From the NCBI RefSeq assembly GCF_000328665.1, contig NC_019977.1:1446011-1510010 (forward strand): a stretch of 64,000 bases of DNA. The letters run 5' to 3'. Positions 24,726-33,915 of the stretch are shown piece after piece (within the stretch, counting starts at the first letter, position 1; each line of letters starts with the position of its first letter). The position numbers and the translations under genes were made by a program. The DNA is from Methanomethylovorans hollandica DSM 15978. Its GTDB lineage: Archaea; Halobacteriota; Methanosarcinia; Methanosarcinales; Methanosarcinaceae. The notes under the pieces were generated by a model, which did no database searches, had not been told where the DNA came from, and worked only from the letters and a program-made list of their open reading frames with translations.

Positions 24726-25664
24726 TTAGGCGAACCATTCAACAAATTTTTTTAATCCTTTCTCTATGCTTATTGATGGTTCATATTGAATTAGTTTTTG
24801 TGCTCTAGACACATCCGAAAGCGTATTTTCAGCATCTCCTTTTTGTGACACGGTATATTCTACTGCTGATTTTGATTCAATTATGTATTTCAGAGTAATT
24901 ATTAAATCATTAACACTAATTCGATTCCCGCTTCCTATATTCAAAACCTTACCATCAGTAACTTTACAATTAAGCAATTTAATATTTGCTTCGACAACAT
25001 CATCGATATAAGTAAAATCCCTTGTTTGTTCCCCATCTCCATAAACAGTTATTGGCTCATTTGCCAGCATTTTTTTTGTAAATATGGATATGGCAAGATC
25101 TGGTCTCATTCTGGGTCCATAAACAGTAAAGTAACGTAGAGAAGTAGTTGGCAACCCATAAACTTCATAGAACACACGACAGTAATGTTCCGCAGCAAGT
25201 TTACTGACGCCATAGGGAGATACTGGTTCTGTAGGATGTTTTTCATCAAAAGGCAGGTAGCTCACTTTTCCATAGACTGAAGAAGAAGAAGCATTTATTA
25301 CTTTTTTTACGTCTGCTTCAAGAGATGCCTTGAGTACGTTCAGTGTTCCCACTACATTTATATTATTAGGTTTGAATGGATCTTCCACAGATATGCGTAC
25401 TCCTGCCTGAGCAGCCTCGTGATAAACGTAATCCACAGTGCTGTCAATGATCTGCTTCATACTCTCAAGATGTGTAATATCAGCATTTACAAAAGTGACA
25501 TCCCCGCTGTTAAGGGCAATATCCAGGTTCCTCTTTTTTAGTTCAACAGAATAATAGGGGTCAAGGTTATCAACGATTACGATCTCATGACCATCTTTAG
25601 CTAGTTTTTCTGCAATGTGGGAGCCTATAAAGCCCGCACCACCGGTAACTATTATCTTAGAAAT
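24726..25664 (-). CDS. NAD-dependent nucleotide-sugar epimerase (extended SDR), ATT start
   Basis: 312 residues if the start is the ATT at 25664-25662. The Rossmann motif VTGGAGFIGSHIAEKL lies only 5 residues into that frame, upstream of the first ATG (25460), so that ATG would lose the NAD-binding site. No ATG, GTG or TTG fits; ATT is eight bases after a strong GAGGAG ribosome site and overlaps the stop of the preceding glycosyltransferase by one base. Catalytic residues are SSSVYG (Ser) and YGVSKLAAE (Tyr-x-x-x-Lys). It is probably a UDP-glucose or UDP-GlcNAc 4-epimerase. Confidence 0.85.
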   Translation of the reverse strand: MSKIIVTGGAGFIGSHIAEKLAKDGHEIVIVDNLDPYYSVELKKRNLDIALNSGDVTFVNADITHLESMKQIIDSTVDYVYHEAAQAGVRISVEDPFKPNNINVVGTLNVLKASLEADVKKVINASSSSVYGKVSYLPFDEKHPTEPVSPYGVSKLAAEHYCRVFYEVYGLPTTSLRYFTVYGPRMRPDLAISIFTKKMLANEPITVYGDGEQTRDFTYIDDVVEANIKLLNCKVTDGKVLNIGSGNRISVNDLIITLKYIIESKSAVEYTVSQKGDAENTLSDVSRAQKLIQYEPSISIEKGLKKFVEWFA

Positions 25665-26767
25665 TATATCAACTCCTCATAAAGTGAAATTGTTTTTTTG
25701 ACGGTATCTAGCCAGGAATATCCATTCAAAACTTGTTGTCGTCCGTGATTCCCCATATTTGCTGCAAGTTGGGGGTCTGACAAGATAGTAGAAATGCTAT
25801 CAGCCAGAGATTGTGGATCTTTTGTAGGAACTAAAAAACCACTACCTTCTACAATATCGACCAACTGAGGTAATCTAGAACAAACTATGGGAACACCACA
25901 TGACATAGCCTCTAAAATGGTTCGTGGCACGCCTTCTTCAAGGCTTGGCAGTACAAATATGCTTGATTGATGGTATAATTGGACTATTTCAGAGTTAGGA
26001 ATAAAATCCTTCAAAATAATACTATTTTCAAGACCATAATTGTGTATTTTTCGAATTATTTTGTCTTTATCTGGACCTGTTCCAACCATTGTTAAAATTA
26101 TTTTGGGATAATCAGATTTTAATATGTTCAACGCATCAACTAAATAATCAACACCTTTTCCTTTTACATATCTGCCAATCCAGAGTAATTTTTGTTGATT
26201 CAAAGGTGCATTTTCAGGTGGGATAAATAAATCAGTATCAATACCATTGTGTACAAGAGATATTTTTGTAGAAAATACACCCATTTTTATGATTATATCT
26301 TTCTCTTCTTGTGTATAGCAAATAATCCTGTCTGCAGATCTAAATATTAATTTTGCGACAGTTGAATTGTATAAGCTTTGAAACCACTTTGGAGCAGTTT
26401 GTGATCTAAGTCCATGATTAGTAATTACTAAAGGTGAAGAACCAATTGTCCTTATGACTGAACACAAAATTGTAGAAAAATATAGGTGTCCATGTGCATG
26501 TATAATATCATAATTATAGCGGTTTTTATACAAACTTTTAAACATCCTTAAATTAATAGGATTGCCTAATAATTTAACAAGGGGTTTAAATTGGTACACA
26601 TTATAATTTGTTGCAGATTCTATTGAAGATTTAGAGCCTAATGAAGTGGTATAAACATCTACAGAATGTCCGAATATAACTTGTCGTTTTGACATTTCAT
26701 GAGCATGTATTCCAATACCACCTACAACATAAGGATATAAATCTGAAATAACACGCAATATTTTCAA
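25664..26767 (-). CDS. Glycosyltransferase family 4
   Basis: About 367 residues of a GT-B retaining enzyme. The acceptor-side loop is YPYVVGGIGIHAHEMSKR. The C-terminal domain has LLWIGRYVKGKGVDYLVDAL, and PSLEEGVPRTILEAMSCGVP holds the EX7E motif for the nucleotide-sugar donor. TTG at 26767 is preferred as start, because GAGGTATTAA lies upstream and the protein then begins MKILRVISDLYP; an ATG at 26818 would add an atypical 17-residue lead. The epimerase gene follows with a one-base overlap. Confidence 0.9.
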   Translation of the reverse strand: MKILRVISDLYPYVVGGIGIHAHEMSKRQVIFGHSVDVYTTSLGSKSSIESATNYNVYQFKPLVKLLGNPINLRMFKSLYKNRYNYDIIHAHGHLYFSTILCSVIRTIGSSPLVITNHGLRSQTAPKWFQSLYNSTVAKLIFRSADRIICYTQEEKDIIIKMGVFSTKISLVHNGIDTDLFIPPENAPLNQQKLLWIGRYVKGKGVDYLVDALNILKSDYPKIILTMVGTGPDKDKIIRKIHNYGLENSIILKDFIPNSEIVQLYHQSSIFVLPSLEEGVPRTILEAMSCGVPIVCSRLPQLVDIVEGSGFLVPTKDPQSLADSISTILSDPQLAANMGNHGRQQVLNGYSWLDTVKKTISLYEELI

Positions 26768-26860
26768 AATTAATACCTCGTCTGCTAGATGAAATCTTTT
26801 TTCAACAGTTTTTTTCAAAAATATTTCTCAGAAAAAATTGATAATTTTTAAGTAATCGGT

Positions 26861-27937
26861 TTAAATAGATTTAATTTCATTTAATCTCTCAAGGATGAAT
26901 TTCTCATCTAATCCCACCTGGTTGAGAACTTCCTTAATTTCATCTAAATATACTACATTTTCGGCAGCTAAGCGTTTTAATGCTTCTTCACGAGTTATAA
27001 TGCCTTCTCGAACCATTATGGCATATAAATCGTCTTTTTCAGTCATATTTAGTGTGTTTAAGTACATTAAATCTTTTAAATGACTTACTTTACAATCAAA
27101 TCTCCAAGATGAATTTAGGTTTTGAGGATAATCCCATCCTATCTCATTCTTAATTCGTGATAGAACTTCTTGTTCATCCCATGGAATATAATAGAACAGA
27201 TCTATGAACTTTATATCAGATGCAAATAACCGAGGACCGAGTGCATGTGGATCGCCATATAAATAACCTTTAACCATAGTCGGTATGCATTTAGGATGAT
27301 AATAAGCTGGAGTTTTAGCAGTATTTGCCAACACACCATAAAGTATTTTTACAAAAGTAGACTTGTGGTCTTGATCTCGTGATATATTGATTAATTCTTT
27401 TTTAAAAGACGTGTCTTCATAGGGATTATGACCTACAACAACACATTTAATATCATTCATTTTAGCATATTTTATAATCTCACAGAAAACCACTTTACAT
27501 GAAATACACATCATAGGGATTGTTGCTGGGGATGGATGTTTGAGCCAAACTTTAAAATTATGTTCAAATGTCTTTTCATGTGTATTATTTTTAGATTCAA
27601 ATGAAATTAAATCTACACCCAGCTTTTTTACTGCATTATCTATGTTTCTTTTTGCCTGAGGGTCTGTAAATGGATTATAGTAATTTACTGCCAGAACTCG
27701 CATATTGTAATCTTTAACAAGTTTAAGTAAGGCATAAGAACTGTCTCTTCCTCCACTCAATCCTATTATACAATCATATTTTTTGTCTTTTTGTTTCAGT
27801 GCATTAAGCACAGATTTCAATTTTTCTTCGCCTTCATACTTTACCTTTTTATAAGTATGACAATAATTGCAAACTCCATTTTCATCAAAGGAAATGTTTG
27901 GAGTTGTATCAGGAAGAACACATTTTGTACATCTCAT
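26861..27937 (-). CDS. N-acetyl-sugar amidotransferase (WbpG/PseA-like)
   Basis: 358 residues. The N-terminal zinc ribbon is CTKCVLP...CNYC, followed by a PP-loop at LSGGRDSSYALLKLV and the rest of the AANH fold (AVNYYNPFTDPQ, MCISCK, VVVGHNPYEDTSF). In bacteria such enzymes amidate or amidinate di-N-acetylated sugars in lipopolysaccharide or flagellin glycans, usually with HisH/HisF-type partners (not seen here). The gene reads with the glycosyltransferases either side. Confidence 0.9.
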   Translation of the reverse strand: MRCTKCVLPDTTPNISFDENGVCNYCHTYKKVKYEGEEKLKSVLNALKQKDKKYDCIIGLSGGRDSSYALLKLVKDYNMRVLAVNYYNPFTDPQAKRNIDNAVKKLGVDLISFESKNNTHEKTFEHNFKVWLKHPSPATIPMMCISCKVVFCEIIKYAKMNDIKCVVVGHNPYEDTSFKKELINISRDQDHKSTFVKILYGVLANTAKTPAYYHPKCIPTMVKGYLYGDPHALGPRLFASDIKFIDLFYYIPWDEQEVLSRIKNEIGWDYPQNLNSSWRFDCKVSHLKDLMYLNTLNMTEKDDLYAIMVREGIITREEALKRLAAENVVYLDEIKEVLNQVGLDEKFILERLNEIKSI

Positions 27938-27968
27938 TATCTAGGCCTCATACTTTAAATCAGGATTT

Positions 27969-28865
27969 TCAATCGCTCTTTTTTATATTTTGGGCAAATT
28001 GTACCATTGAATTTAATATTAGTCCACTGAAGATCCCAAAAACACCCACTAAAATAAATGTCATCGCCAGCAATGCCTTACCAATCCAGAAGCCGTCACC
28101 TGATCTATAACCATATATTGTCCAGAATCCAAAAACCAGTCCTAAGAACATACAAATAAACCCAGGCACCCCGAAATACAGCAGTGGATGCTTTCTTTCA
28201 AACTGGTTCAAAATAGAGCTTAACACCGCTGCTCCATGCCGTAATGGGTTGAACGTGGAACCTTCTACATCATATCTGCATGTGATGGGCACTTCCTTGA
28301 TCCTCAGGCTGGCACTGCTGGCGTCTGCGAGCATCTCGGACTCGATGCCCATGCCGTTGTTGTTAAAAGTGAATGTGTCAAAGGTGTTGCCGGCAAAGGC
28401 ACGAAAACCGCTCTGGGAATCGTTGATCTTTGACTCGAAGCTTCCGCCCAGGTTAGTGGCGAAGGTAAGGACTTCCTGGCCTAAACGGCGGTATTTGGGC
28501 ACTTGCAGATCGTGGCCTTTAAGGAAACGGGCACCGTTGACCATGTCGGCATCCTTCTGGAGAATGGGTTCTAAAAGCCGGGGAATTTCATCGGGATTGT
28601 GCTGGCCGTCCCCGTCCAGGGTCACCAGGATATCCACGTTGTTGTCCATGGCCCATTTAAAAGCAGTGCGAAGAGCAGCACCCTTGCCTGCATTCTTCTC
28701 ATGGCGCAGTACCGTGGCTCCCATAAGCTCGGCTACTTTATACGTGCAGTCAGCACTGCCATCATCGATGACCAGCACCTCGTCCACGTACTGGCGTGTA
28801 CGGGCGATGACACTGCCTATGCCGATCTCCTCGTTATACGCAGGTATAGCAGCAACAATTGTCAT
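27969..28865 (-). CDS. Glycosyltransferase family 2 with two C-terminal membrane helices
   Basis: About 298 residues. The GT-A core has AIPAYNEEIGIGSVI, the DDGSADCT donor site, LDGDGQHNPDEIP (DXD metal site) and SQSGFRAF. Helices near residues 220-250 and 260-285 anchor it in the membrane, as in dolichyl-phosphate mannose or glucose synthases. GC-rich codon use in the N-terminal part differs from the AT-rich genes next to it. The start is set at MTIVAAIPAYNEE (28865), the second methionine. Confidence 0.92.
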   Translation of the reverse strand: MTIVAAIPAYNEEIGIGSVIARTRQYVDEVLVIDDGSADCTYKVAELMGATVLRHEKNAGKGAALRTAFKWAMDNNVDILVTLDGDGQHNPDEIPRLLEPILQKDADMVNGARFLKGHDLQVPKYRRLGQEVLTFATNLGGSFESKINDSQSGFRAFAGNTFDTFTFNNNGMGIESEMLADASSASLRIKEVPITCRYDVEGSTFNPLRHGAAVLSSILNQFERKHPLLYFGVPGFICMFLGLVFGFWTIYGYRSGDGFWIGKALLAMTFILVGVFGIFSGLILNSMVQFAQNIKKSD

Positions 28866-28886
28866 ACCAGACACCCCTGTACACAA

Positions 28887-29292
28887 GGCATGGGTGGAAG
28901 CCTGATACTATTGTTATCTTGCTGGTCTCCCTCCGTTTTGTTCCTTAATCCTATCTGCATAATATGAAAATCAATACAATGTCTCATAATATAAATCTTT
29001 TTAATCAGCATCAAAAGTATATTGATAAAAGATTTAAAATATGTAGCAGCAATAGAGGAATCAAGGCTCAGCGGGCGTATATACCGGGCGCGGGGTATTT
29101 CCGGACAGCTGCCCGAAGGATTGTGAATTTGTTTTAAGTCCGCAAATTATCGGTTGTGTAGAGCAGCCGGTCCTGAGGGCACAGCAGTTGCCGCAAAATT
29201 TACCGCCGCTTACCGCCATTGTCCCGACGGGGGAGTAAAGGACCTGCCAGACTGCAATTCCTGGGGCGGGTTTGCAGCAGGCGGTCTTAAGA
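28887..29292. other. Spacer, partly GC-rich, no supported gene
   Basis: The right half (29050-29290) is markedly GC-rich. On the minus strand it holds a degraded relative of the Cys-rich microprotein at 31442: the stretches GACAATGGCGGTAAG and AAATTTTGCGGCAACTGC correspond to its DNG-K-YCGKY region. The frames are broken or have no start context. Confidence 0.35.
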
Positions 29293-31179
29293 TCATGTGT
29301 TTCTTTTCTTTTTTCGATGCTCATATCCCAGGGCAATTGCTTCCAGCAACAGGAGGCCCGCGAAGAAGAGCCATACACCGGACAGATCTGTCGGCCCCTG
29401 CTCTGTTACGATCTCCCCCTGGGTAAGCGTGGTGTCCGTACCTCCGGGGATACCCTTCGCAGTACCCGCAGCAGTATCAGTGCCTGCAGCAGTACCCGCA
29501 AGAGATGCAGCTGCTTTTTCCGCCGTGATGGCAAATACCGAGAAACCCGATACATCTGACTCATATACCGTGTAATCCGCTGTGCTGTTAACCAAGGTGA
29601 CAGGCAGCAGTTCCCAGGCAGTGCCATCGTATCTCTGCAACCTTATGTCCTCTGGCTGTACATCCATATCTGCCATCCAGGCATTGTTTACTTTGAATTG
29701 CACCCGAGGATCCCGGATGTTAGCCTCAGTGGCGAATTTGGCATTGCCCACCCAGATGTTAATGTATCTGTATACAAGCCCTGCAGGAGCGCTATTCACA
29801 AGCCTGGACCTGTTATGCAGCACTTCTATGGTGGACTTGATCTCGCCTGCATTCTTCAGGGCATAGAAACTAACCGCCTGGATGTCATTACCAGGTCTTG
29901 TGAACTCATAGGTGACATCGGCATTCATTCTGACATATGCATTGGCTGCATCTTTAAGCGCAATATTCGCATAATCCTCACCGCTTCCGGCACTACCGCC
30001 GCCACCGCCTCCGCCACCACGGCTGCTGCTACTGCCACTGCTACTACCGCCTCCTCCCCCGCCTGCGCTGGTATCTGCAGAAGACGTTGTAAGACCGATA
30101 CTGACAGCATATCCCTGTAGTCCGCTCACATTGTACGGGATCAGCGTGTAGTTATAGGCCGTACCGCTGCTCAGGTTACTGTCCACATAAGATGCCGATC
30201 CGGTCACATTGCCGAGGATGGCATCATCCCGGCCGATTTGCACCAGGGTAGTGTCATTGGAAGCTTCCCAGACCAGTGTTATGGAACTTTCCGTGACATT
30301 AGTTGAGATATTGTATATCCCGGGAAGCTGCAGGGTAGTGGCTGAGCCATTGGCCCACGCTGCACTGATGTTTCCGTACATATCCGCAGTACATATGCTG
30401 ATATTGTAGGTCATGCCTTCAGCAAGCTGCGTTGCATTGTAGTAGCTTTCGGAAGTATTTGTGACAAATGTACTGTTCATGTACACCATCACATGACTGA
30501 AGTTTTGATCATCCGGCTTTACCCAGCTCCAGTTAAGCCAGCTTGCACCTGCGGATGTTACCTTTAGGTCCGTTACAGATAGGGAAATTATATCCTCGGC
30601 TGTGATCCGGGATGCATCGAATATTTCCTCAGCCTCCAAAAGATCCGTAACGGCCTGCTGTACTTCCTCTGCAGTTGCATCGGCGTCATCAAGAGCGGTC
30701 TGAGCCATGTCAATGGCTGCATTTAATGCATCAATTGCGGATTGCGGGTATTGGTCTATGTCAGTGCCGATAGTTGCATTTTCCGCTTTGGCACTCACTG
30801 CAGTGATATTGGCTTGCAGTTCTGTTTTGTCAATTGCGGTTATCCTGGCTGCATCGAATATTTCCTCAGCTGCCAAAAGATCTGCAACTGCCTGCTGTAC
30901 TGCCTCCGCAGTTGCATCGGTGTCATCAGCAACTGTTTGAGCTATGTCAATGGCTGCATTTAATGCATCAATTGCAGATTGCGGATATTGGTCTATGTCA
31001 GTACCGATAGTTGCATTTTCCGCTTTGGCACTCACTGCAGTGATAGTTGATGTTAATTCGCCTTTATCAACAATTTCCTCTATAGCTATGCATGTTCCCA
31101 TAGCCATTAGCGAAAACAAAAAAAAGATACAAAAATAACTTGCTCCTTTTCCAAGATAAGTAGATCTCTTCAATGTCAT
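29293..31179 (-). CDS. Large surface protein with FIVAR repeats and PGF-pre-PGF-like domain
   Basis: About 628 residues. An N-terminal signal helix (SYFCIFFLFSLMAMGTCIA) is followed by two FIVAR-like repeats (residues about 40-110 and 115-185), each ending DLLAAEEIFDAAR or its near copy. Two fibronectin-III-like domains follow (about 195-345), then a Gly/Ser-rich linker of about 30 residues, then a domain resembling PGF-pre-PGF (YVRMNADVTYEFT to SGFSVFAITAE). The C-terminus is a TM helix (LSGVWLFFAGLLLLEAIALG) with a basic tail HRKKKRN, which may be a sorting signal but lacks the PGF or PEF tripeptide. GC-rich; the FIVAR repeats are almost identical in DNA (30680-31060). Confidence 0.85.
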   Translation of the reverse strand: MTLKRSTYLGKGASYFCIFFLFSLMAMGTCIAIEEIVDKGELTSTITAVSAKAENATIGTDIDQYPQSAIDALNAAIDIAQTVADDTDATAEAVQQAVADLLAAEEIFDAARITAIDKTELQANITAVSAKAENATIGTDIDQYPQSAIDALNAAIDMAQTALDDADATAEEVQQAVTDLLEAEEIFDASRITAEDIISLSVTDLKVTSAGASWLNWSWVKPDDQNFSHVMVYMNSTFVTNTSESYYNATQLAEGMTYNISICTADMYGNISAAWANGSATTLQLPGIYNISTNVTESSITLVWEASNDTTLVQIGRDDAILGNVTGSASYVDSNLSSGTAYNYTLIPYNVSGLQGYAVSIGLTTSSADTSAGGGGGGSSSGSSSSRGGGGGGGGSAGSGEDYANIALKDAANAYVRMNADVTYEFTRPGNDIQAVSFYALKNAGEIKSTIEVLHNRSRLVNSAPAGLVYRYINIWVGNAKFATEANIRDPRVQFKVNNAWMADMDVQPEDIRLQRYDGTAWELLPVTLVNSTADYTVYESDVSGFSVFAITAEKAAASLAGTAAGTDTAAGTAKGIPGGTDTTLTQGEIVTEQGPTDLSGVWLFFAGLLLLEAIALGYEHRKKKRNT

Positions 31180-31441
31180 TTGTATTTGTACCACCGGTTC
31201 TGAGGATATGTATTTTAAGTCAGTTCTCTTTTTTATTATGATGATGATGGTACGTTGTTCTTAACACTATTTAACTTTGTTCAAAAAACTTAGTTTCGGA
31301 ATATATTTCATGGGTTCTGTGTAAGGGCCAAAAAAGTAAAACAAAAATTATGAAATAAAAAAGGAACATGCCGAAAAAAGAGTTCAGCAGTGCATGTAAA
31401 TGTTTGTTATATGAAATTTCTGCAAGGTGCTTTGTAACACG

Positions 31442-31567
31442 TCAGGAATTATAGGCTGCGTAAACATGGAGGCGGTACTTCCCGCAGTATTTATCGCCAT
31501 TGTCCTGGGTGCAGGTGGCTGAGTAGGAGTCTGCAAAACCGCACCTGTGATAGAACTTGCACTTCAT
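31442..31567 (-). CDS. Cys-rich microprotein (41 residues)
   Basis: The frame MKCKFYHRCGFADSYSATC continues TQDNGDKYCGKYR. Four cysteines (3, 9, 19, 28) could bind one zinc ion. A GGAGT ribosome site lies about a dozen bases before the ATG. A degraded relative lies at about 29150-29290. I have seen similar small Cys-rich proteins in methanogen annotations but cannot name a family. It is shorter than usual gene-calling cut-offs. Confidence 0.5.
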   Translation of the reverse strand: MKCKFYHRCGFADSYSATCTQDNGDKYCGKYRLHVYAAYNS

Positions 31568-31699
31568 GTTAGCATTTACTCCTGGTCAGGTGTTGTATCA
31601 TTAACATAATATATAATTAACATTATAAATATTTGTGTTTTTTTATATTCAGTCACAGCTGGATATGGAAGGTGTTGACAATTAGATCTTGTAAGGGAC

Positions 31700-31800
31700 G
31701 CATACAATTTTCATTACCGCAAAGACGCAAAGGAGAAAATAACAATCTTTGCGCCTTTGCGTCTTTGCGTTAAAATGATTTCGCAGTAACAAATGAATTG
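31700..31800. repeat. Dispersed CGCAAAG repeat, near-perfect inverted form
   Basis: CCGCAAAGACGCAAAGGAG (31717-31735) and CTTTGCGCCTTTGCGTCTTT, then GCGTTAAAATG (31750-31780), form a long inverted repeat around a 14-base loop. This is the clearest copy of the family here. The rest of 31568-31936 holds no gene. Confidence 0.75.
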
Positions 31801-31936
31801 AAACAAAAACAACAACGGAGAGAAATCTAATTTAAGTTATGAAGAACTTTGCGTTTTTAACTGAATTAACTAAGAAAGCTTTGCACCCTGGCGATAAAAT
31901 GCTTTACAGAAAAAAGTAACAGGGATCAAAACAGTC

Positions 31937-33170
31937 AACTACCAACGACTAAAGTCGTTGGCTTGTAATTAAGTACCTTAAATACTCACTACGTTCGGCT
32001 GGTTGACAGGCAGCCTACTCAGACAAGATGTACCCGACTGAGCAATGTTTCGAGCAGCATTAAGATCAGCATGTAATTGGAGTCCACAGTTATGGCAACG
32101 ATAAGCATTACCGTTCCTGTTCTCTTTCAGAATGTTCCCACATCTGGAACACTTCTGACTGGAGAATCTAGGATCAACGGTAATTACAAGTTTACCAACA
32201 GCTTCAGCTTTATATCGGATAAACTGTTCAAGCTGGTAAAAACTCCAGTTGTTCAATTTACGAGTAAAATTCTTACCACGTCTTGTCTGAACTCGAATAC
32301 TAGTAAGATCTTCAAGAGCAAATACATTATAAGGCATTGCCACGATTTCCTTAGAAATACAGTGGTTAACGTCTTTCACAAACCGTCTTTCTTTTCCGCT
32401 GATCTTCTTCAAAAGTTGTTTAGCGGACTTAGTGCCTTTGGATTGAAGTTTCTGCCTGATATATGCGTATTTTGCTCTCACTGCTTTGATTTGAAAACCA
32501 TTAAAGAATTTATTGTTAGAACATACAGCTACATTGACTATTCCTCTATCTATCCCAAGCACTTTATTTCCAGATTGTTTAGGAGATTCTGTACGCATCA
32601 CAAGATGCAACCAAAACTCATTCTTCTGTTGGATATACTTGATAGTAGAGGATTGTACAGACCAATTGAGATACTTACTATAATATTCAGGAATAGTATA
32701 GGTTGCTTCGATTCTGCCAGCAATGGTAGACATTGTAGCAAACATGTGTTTCAGAACAACCCTAAGCGTTCTCTGGTTAAATCTGGCTGCTGCAAGTGGT
32801 TTAGCAACAGGAAGTATTTTCAGCTTAACGCCTTTAAGAGCTTCCGCTGCAACATCCCTGGCAGCCTGTACCAAAGAACTATTCAGTTCTGGAAACTGTT
32901 CGCGAATAGAATAGTATGTAGCATGGTGGATAATTATCTTAGAACTAGTATGGTGTTCAAAACCATAGTTAGCAGCTATGTTAACTGCTTTATTATACAT
33001 CATAATAGTTTCTTTAAGTTTAGGCTCGTCAATTTCATTGAGTCTAAGTCTAAGTTTTATGGTCCTATCCACCTTCATATGTACAAGATAATACTATATA
33101 TAACCAACGTCAAGAGGTGCACAAGAGGTGAGGGTTCGTTTTCTCCAACGACTAAAGTCGTTGGTCTCCA
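31937..33170 (-). mobile_element. IS200/IS605-type element carrying only tnpB
   Basis: The same 20-base hairpin, CCAACGACTAAAGTCGTTGG, is present at both ends (31942-31961 and 33145-33164). A one-base variant ends the element at 2675. No tnpA gene is present. The right-end hairpin begins some 15 bases beyond the tnpB stop, where the guide RNA would start. Boundaries are approximate. Confidence 0.78.
31978..33078 (-). CDS. tnpB: TnpB RNA-guided nuclease of IS605 family
   Basis: 366 residues, intact. RuvC residues: GIDRGIVNVAVC, ALEDLTSIRVQ, HADLNAARN. Zinc ribbon CSRCG and CHNCG. Sub-lineage motif SKGTKSAKQLLKKISGKERR as in the copies at 2.7 and 10.4 kb. It differs from them in having Arg (GIDRG) next to the first acid. 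The plus-strand complement is also open over most of the gene, which is a shadow. Confidence 0.93.
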   Translation of the reverse strand: MKVDRTIKLRLRLNEIDEPKLKETIMMYNKAVNIAANYGFEHHTSSKIIIHHATYYSIREQFPELNSSLVQAARDVAAEALKGVKLKILPVAKPLAAARFNQRTLRVVLKHMFATMSTIAGRIEATYTIPEYYSKYLNWSVQSSTIKYIQQKNEFWLHLVMRTESPKQSGNKVLGIDRGIVNVAVCSNNKFFNGFQIKAVRAKYAYIRQKLQSKGTKSAKQLLKKISGKERRFVKDVNHCISKEIVAMPYNVFALEDLTSIRVQTRRGKNFTRKLNNWSFYQLEQFIRYKAEAVGKLVITVDPRFSSQKCSRCGNILKENRNGNAYRCHNCGLQLHADLNAARNIAQSGTSCLSRLPVNQPNVVSI

Positions 33171-33210
33171 CGACCCTCTGCACTCCCATTTATCATGATC
33201 TGAATTTTTT

Positions 33211-33804
33211 TCAGTCCTCGCGCTTAAATGGATCATACGTGAACCCGAAGCCCAGGTATCTCAGGGACAGGAAGGCCATGAGCACCACAAGGACGAAAGA
33301 GAGCAATCCTGCAAGGGCTGTAACATAGTACATGACACCCATTGCTGACAAGCCGGTATTCAGATACGGGAAGAGACTGAAGGGCTCGTTGTACAGCGGA
33401 TACAGATACGTGATGATACCATTGTCCATGTCGTCCAGCAGCAGATGAGAGAGCGAAGCTGCCTCTGCGAATACTCCTACGGCCAGAGCTTTGTGCCACT
33501 GCCTGTACAGCACCATACCAGGTAAGACGCCGCCCACAAAGGCAATGCTGGCGAATAATAATGAATGCGTGGGCAGGGTACCTATGTTACAGTGATCACC
33601 CCGGGCACCGTACAGGAGCAGATTGATGACCGCAGATATATCCGGGAACAGCGAGAAAAAGCTGCCTATACCAAACAATACCAGGAAATACCACCAGTCG
33701 CTGCGCTGTAGCTTGCCCCGGCGGAAAGCTTTTGCAAAACCATACAATGCTATCGGAAACAGCAGTAATACGAAGAATATCAGATGTCCTGCAGGATATG
33801 GCAT
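33211..33804 (-). CDS. DUF457/YdjM-type membrane protein, copy 1
   Basis: 197 residues with about five transmembrane helices. The family of membrane-bound metal-dependent hydrolases is recognised by the N-terminal H in MPYPAGHLIFF, the SLFPDISAVINLL loop, THSLLF, and AASLSHLLLDDMDNG; the histidines and aspartates would bind metal. The physiological substrate is unknown. A clear paralogue lies at 35015-35665, on the other side of the IS630 element; both start MPYP, which suggests a tandem duplication later split. Confidence 0.85.
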   Translation of the reverse strand: MPYPAGHLIFFVLLLFPIALYGFAKAFRRGKLQRSDWWYFLVLFGIGSFFSLFPDISAVINLLLYGARGDHCNIGTLPTHSLLFASIAFVGGVLPGMVLYRQWHKALAVGVFAEAASLSHLLLDDMDNGIITYLYPLYNEPFSLFPYLNTGLSAMGVMYYVTALAGLLSFVLVVLMAFLSLRYLGFGFTYDPFKRED

Positions 33805-33915
33805 ATGGATATATATAACTAAAATATTTTATAATCCTATCGGTCAGTTCTATCATAAACGAACAATTTCCGCAAAAGAATGCAATGTGGTTTGGAAAAG
33901 TACAGTTATTTATAG

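Noticed and set aside
29061..29627. Several overlapping frames in the GC-rich stretch near the FIVAR gene
   Set aside because: High GC gives few stop codons; none has a start context or domain, and some are shadows of the FIVAR gene.
30660..31060. The internal repeat of the FIVAR gene as a mobile or tandem repeat element
   Set aside because: It falls within one open frame and in phase with domain boundaries, so it is a protein repeat.
32077..33198. 373-codon plus-strand frame across the tnpB at 32 kb
   Set aside because: Shadow of the tnpB gene; no domain seen, and RuvC and zinc motifs are all on the minus strand.
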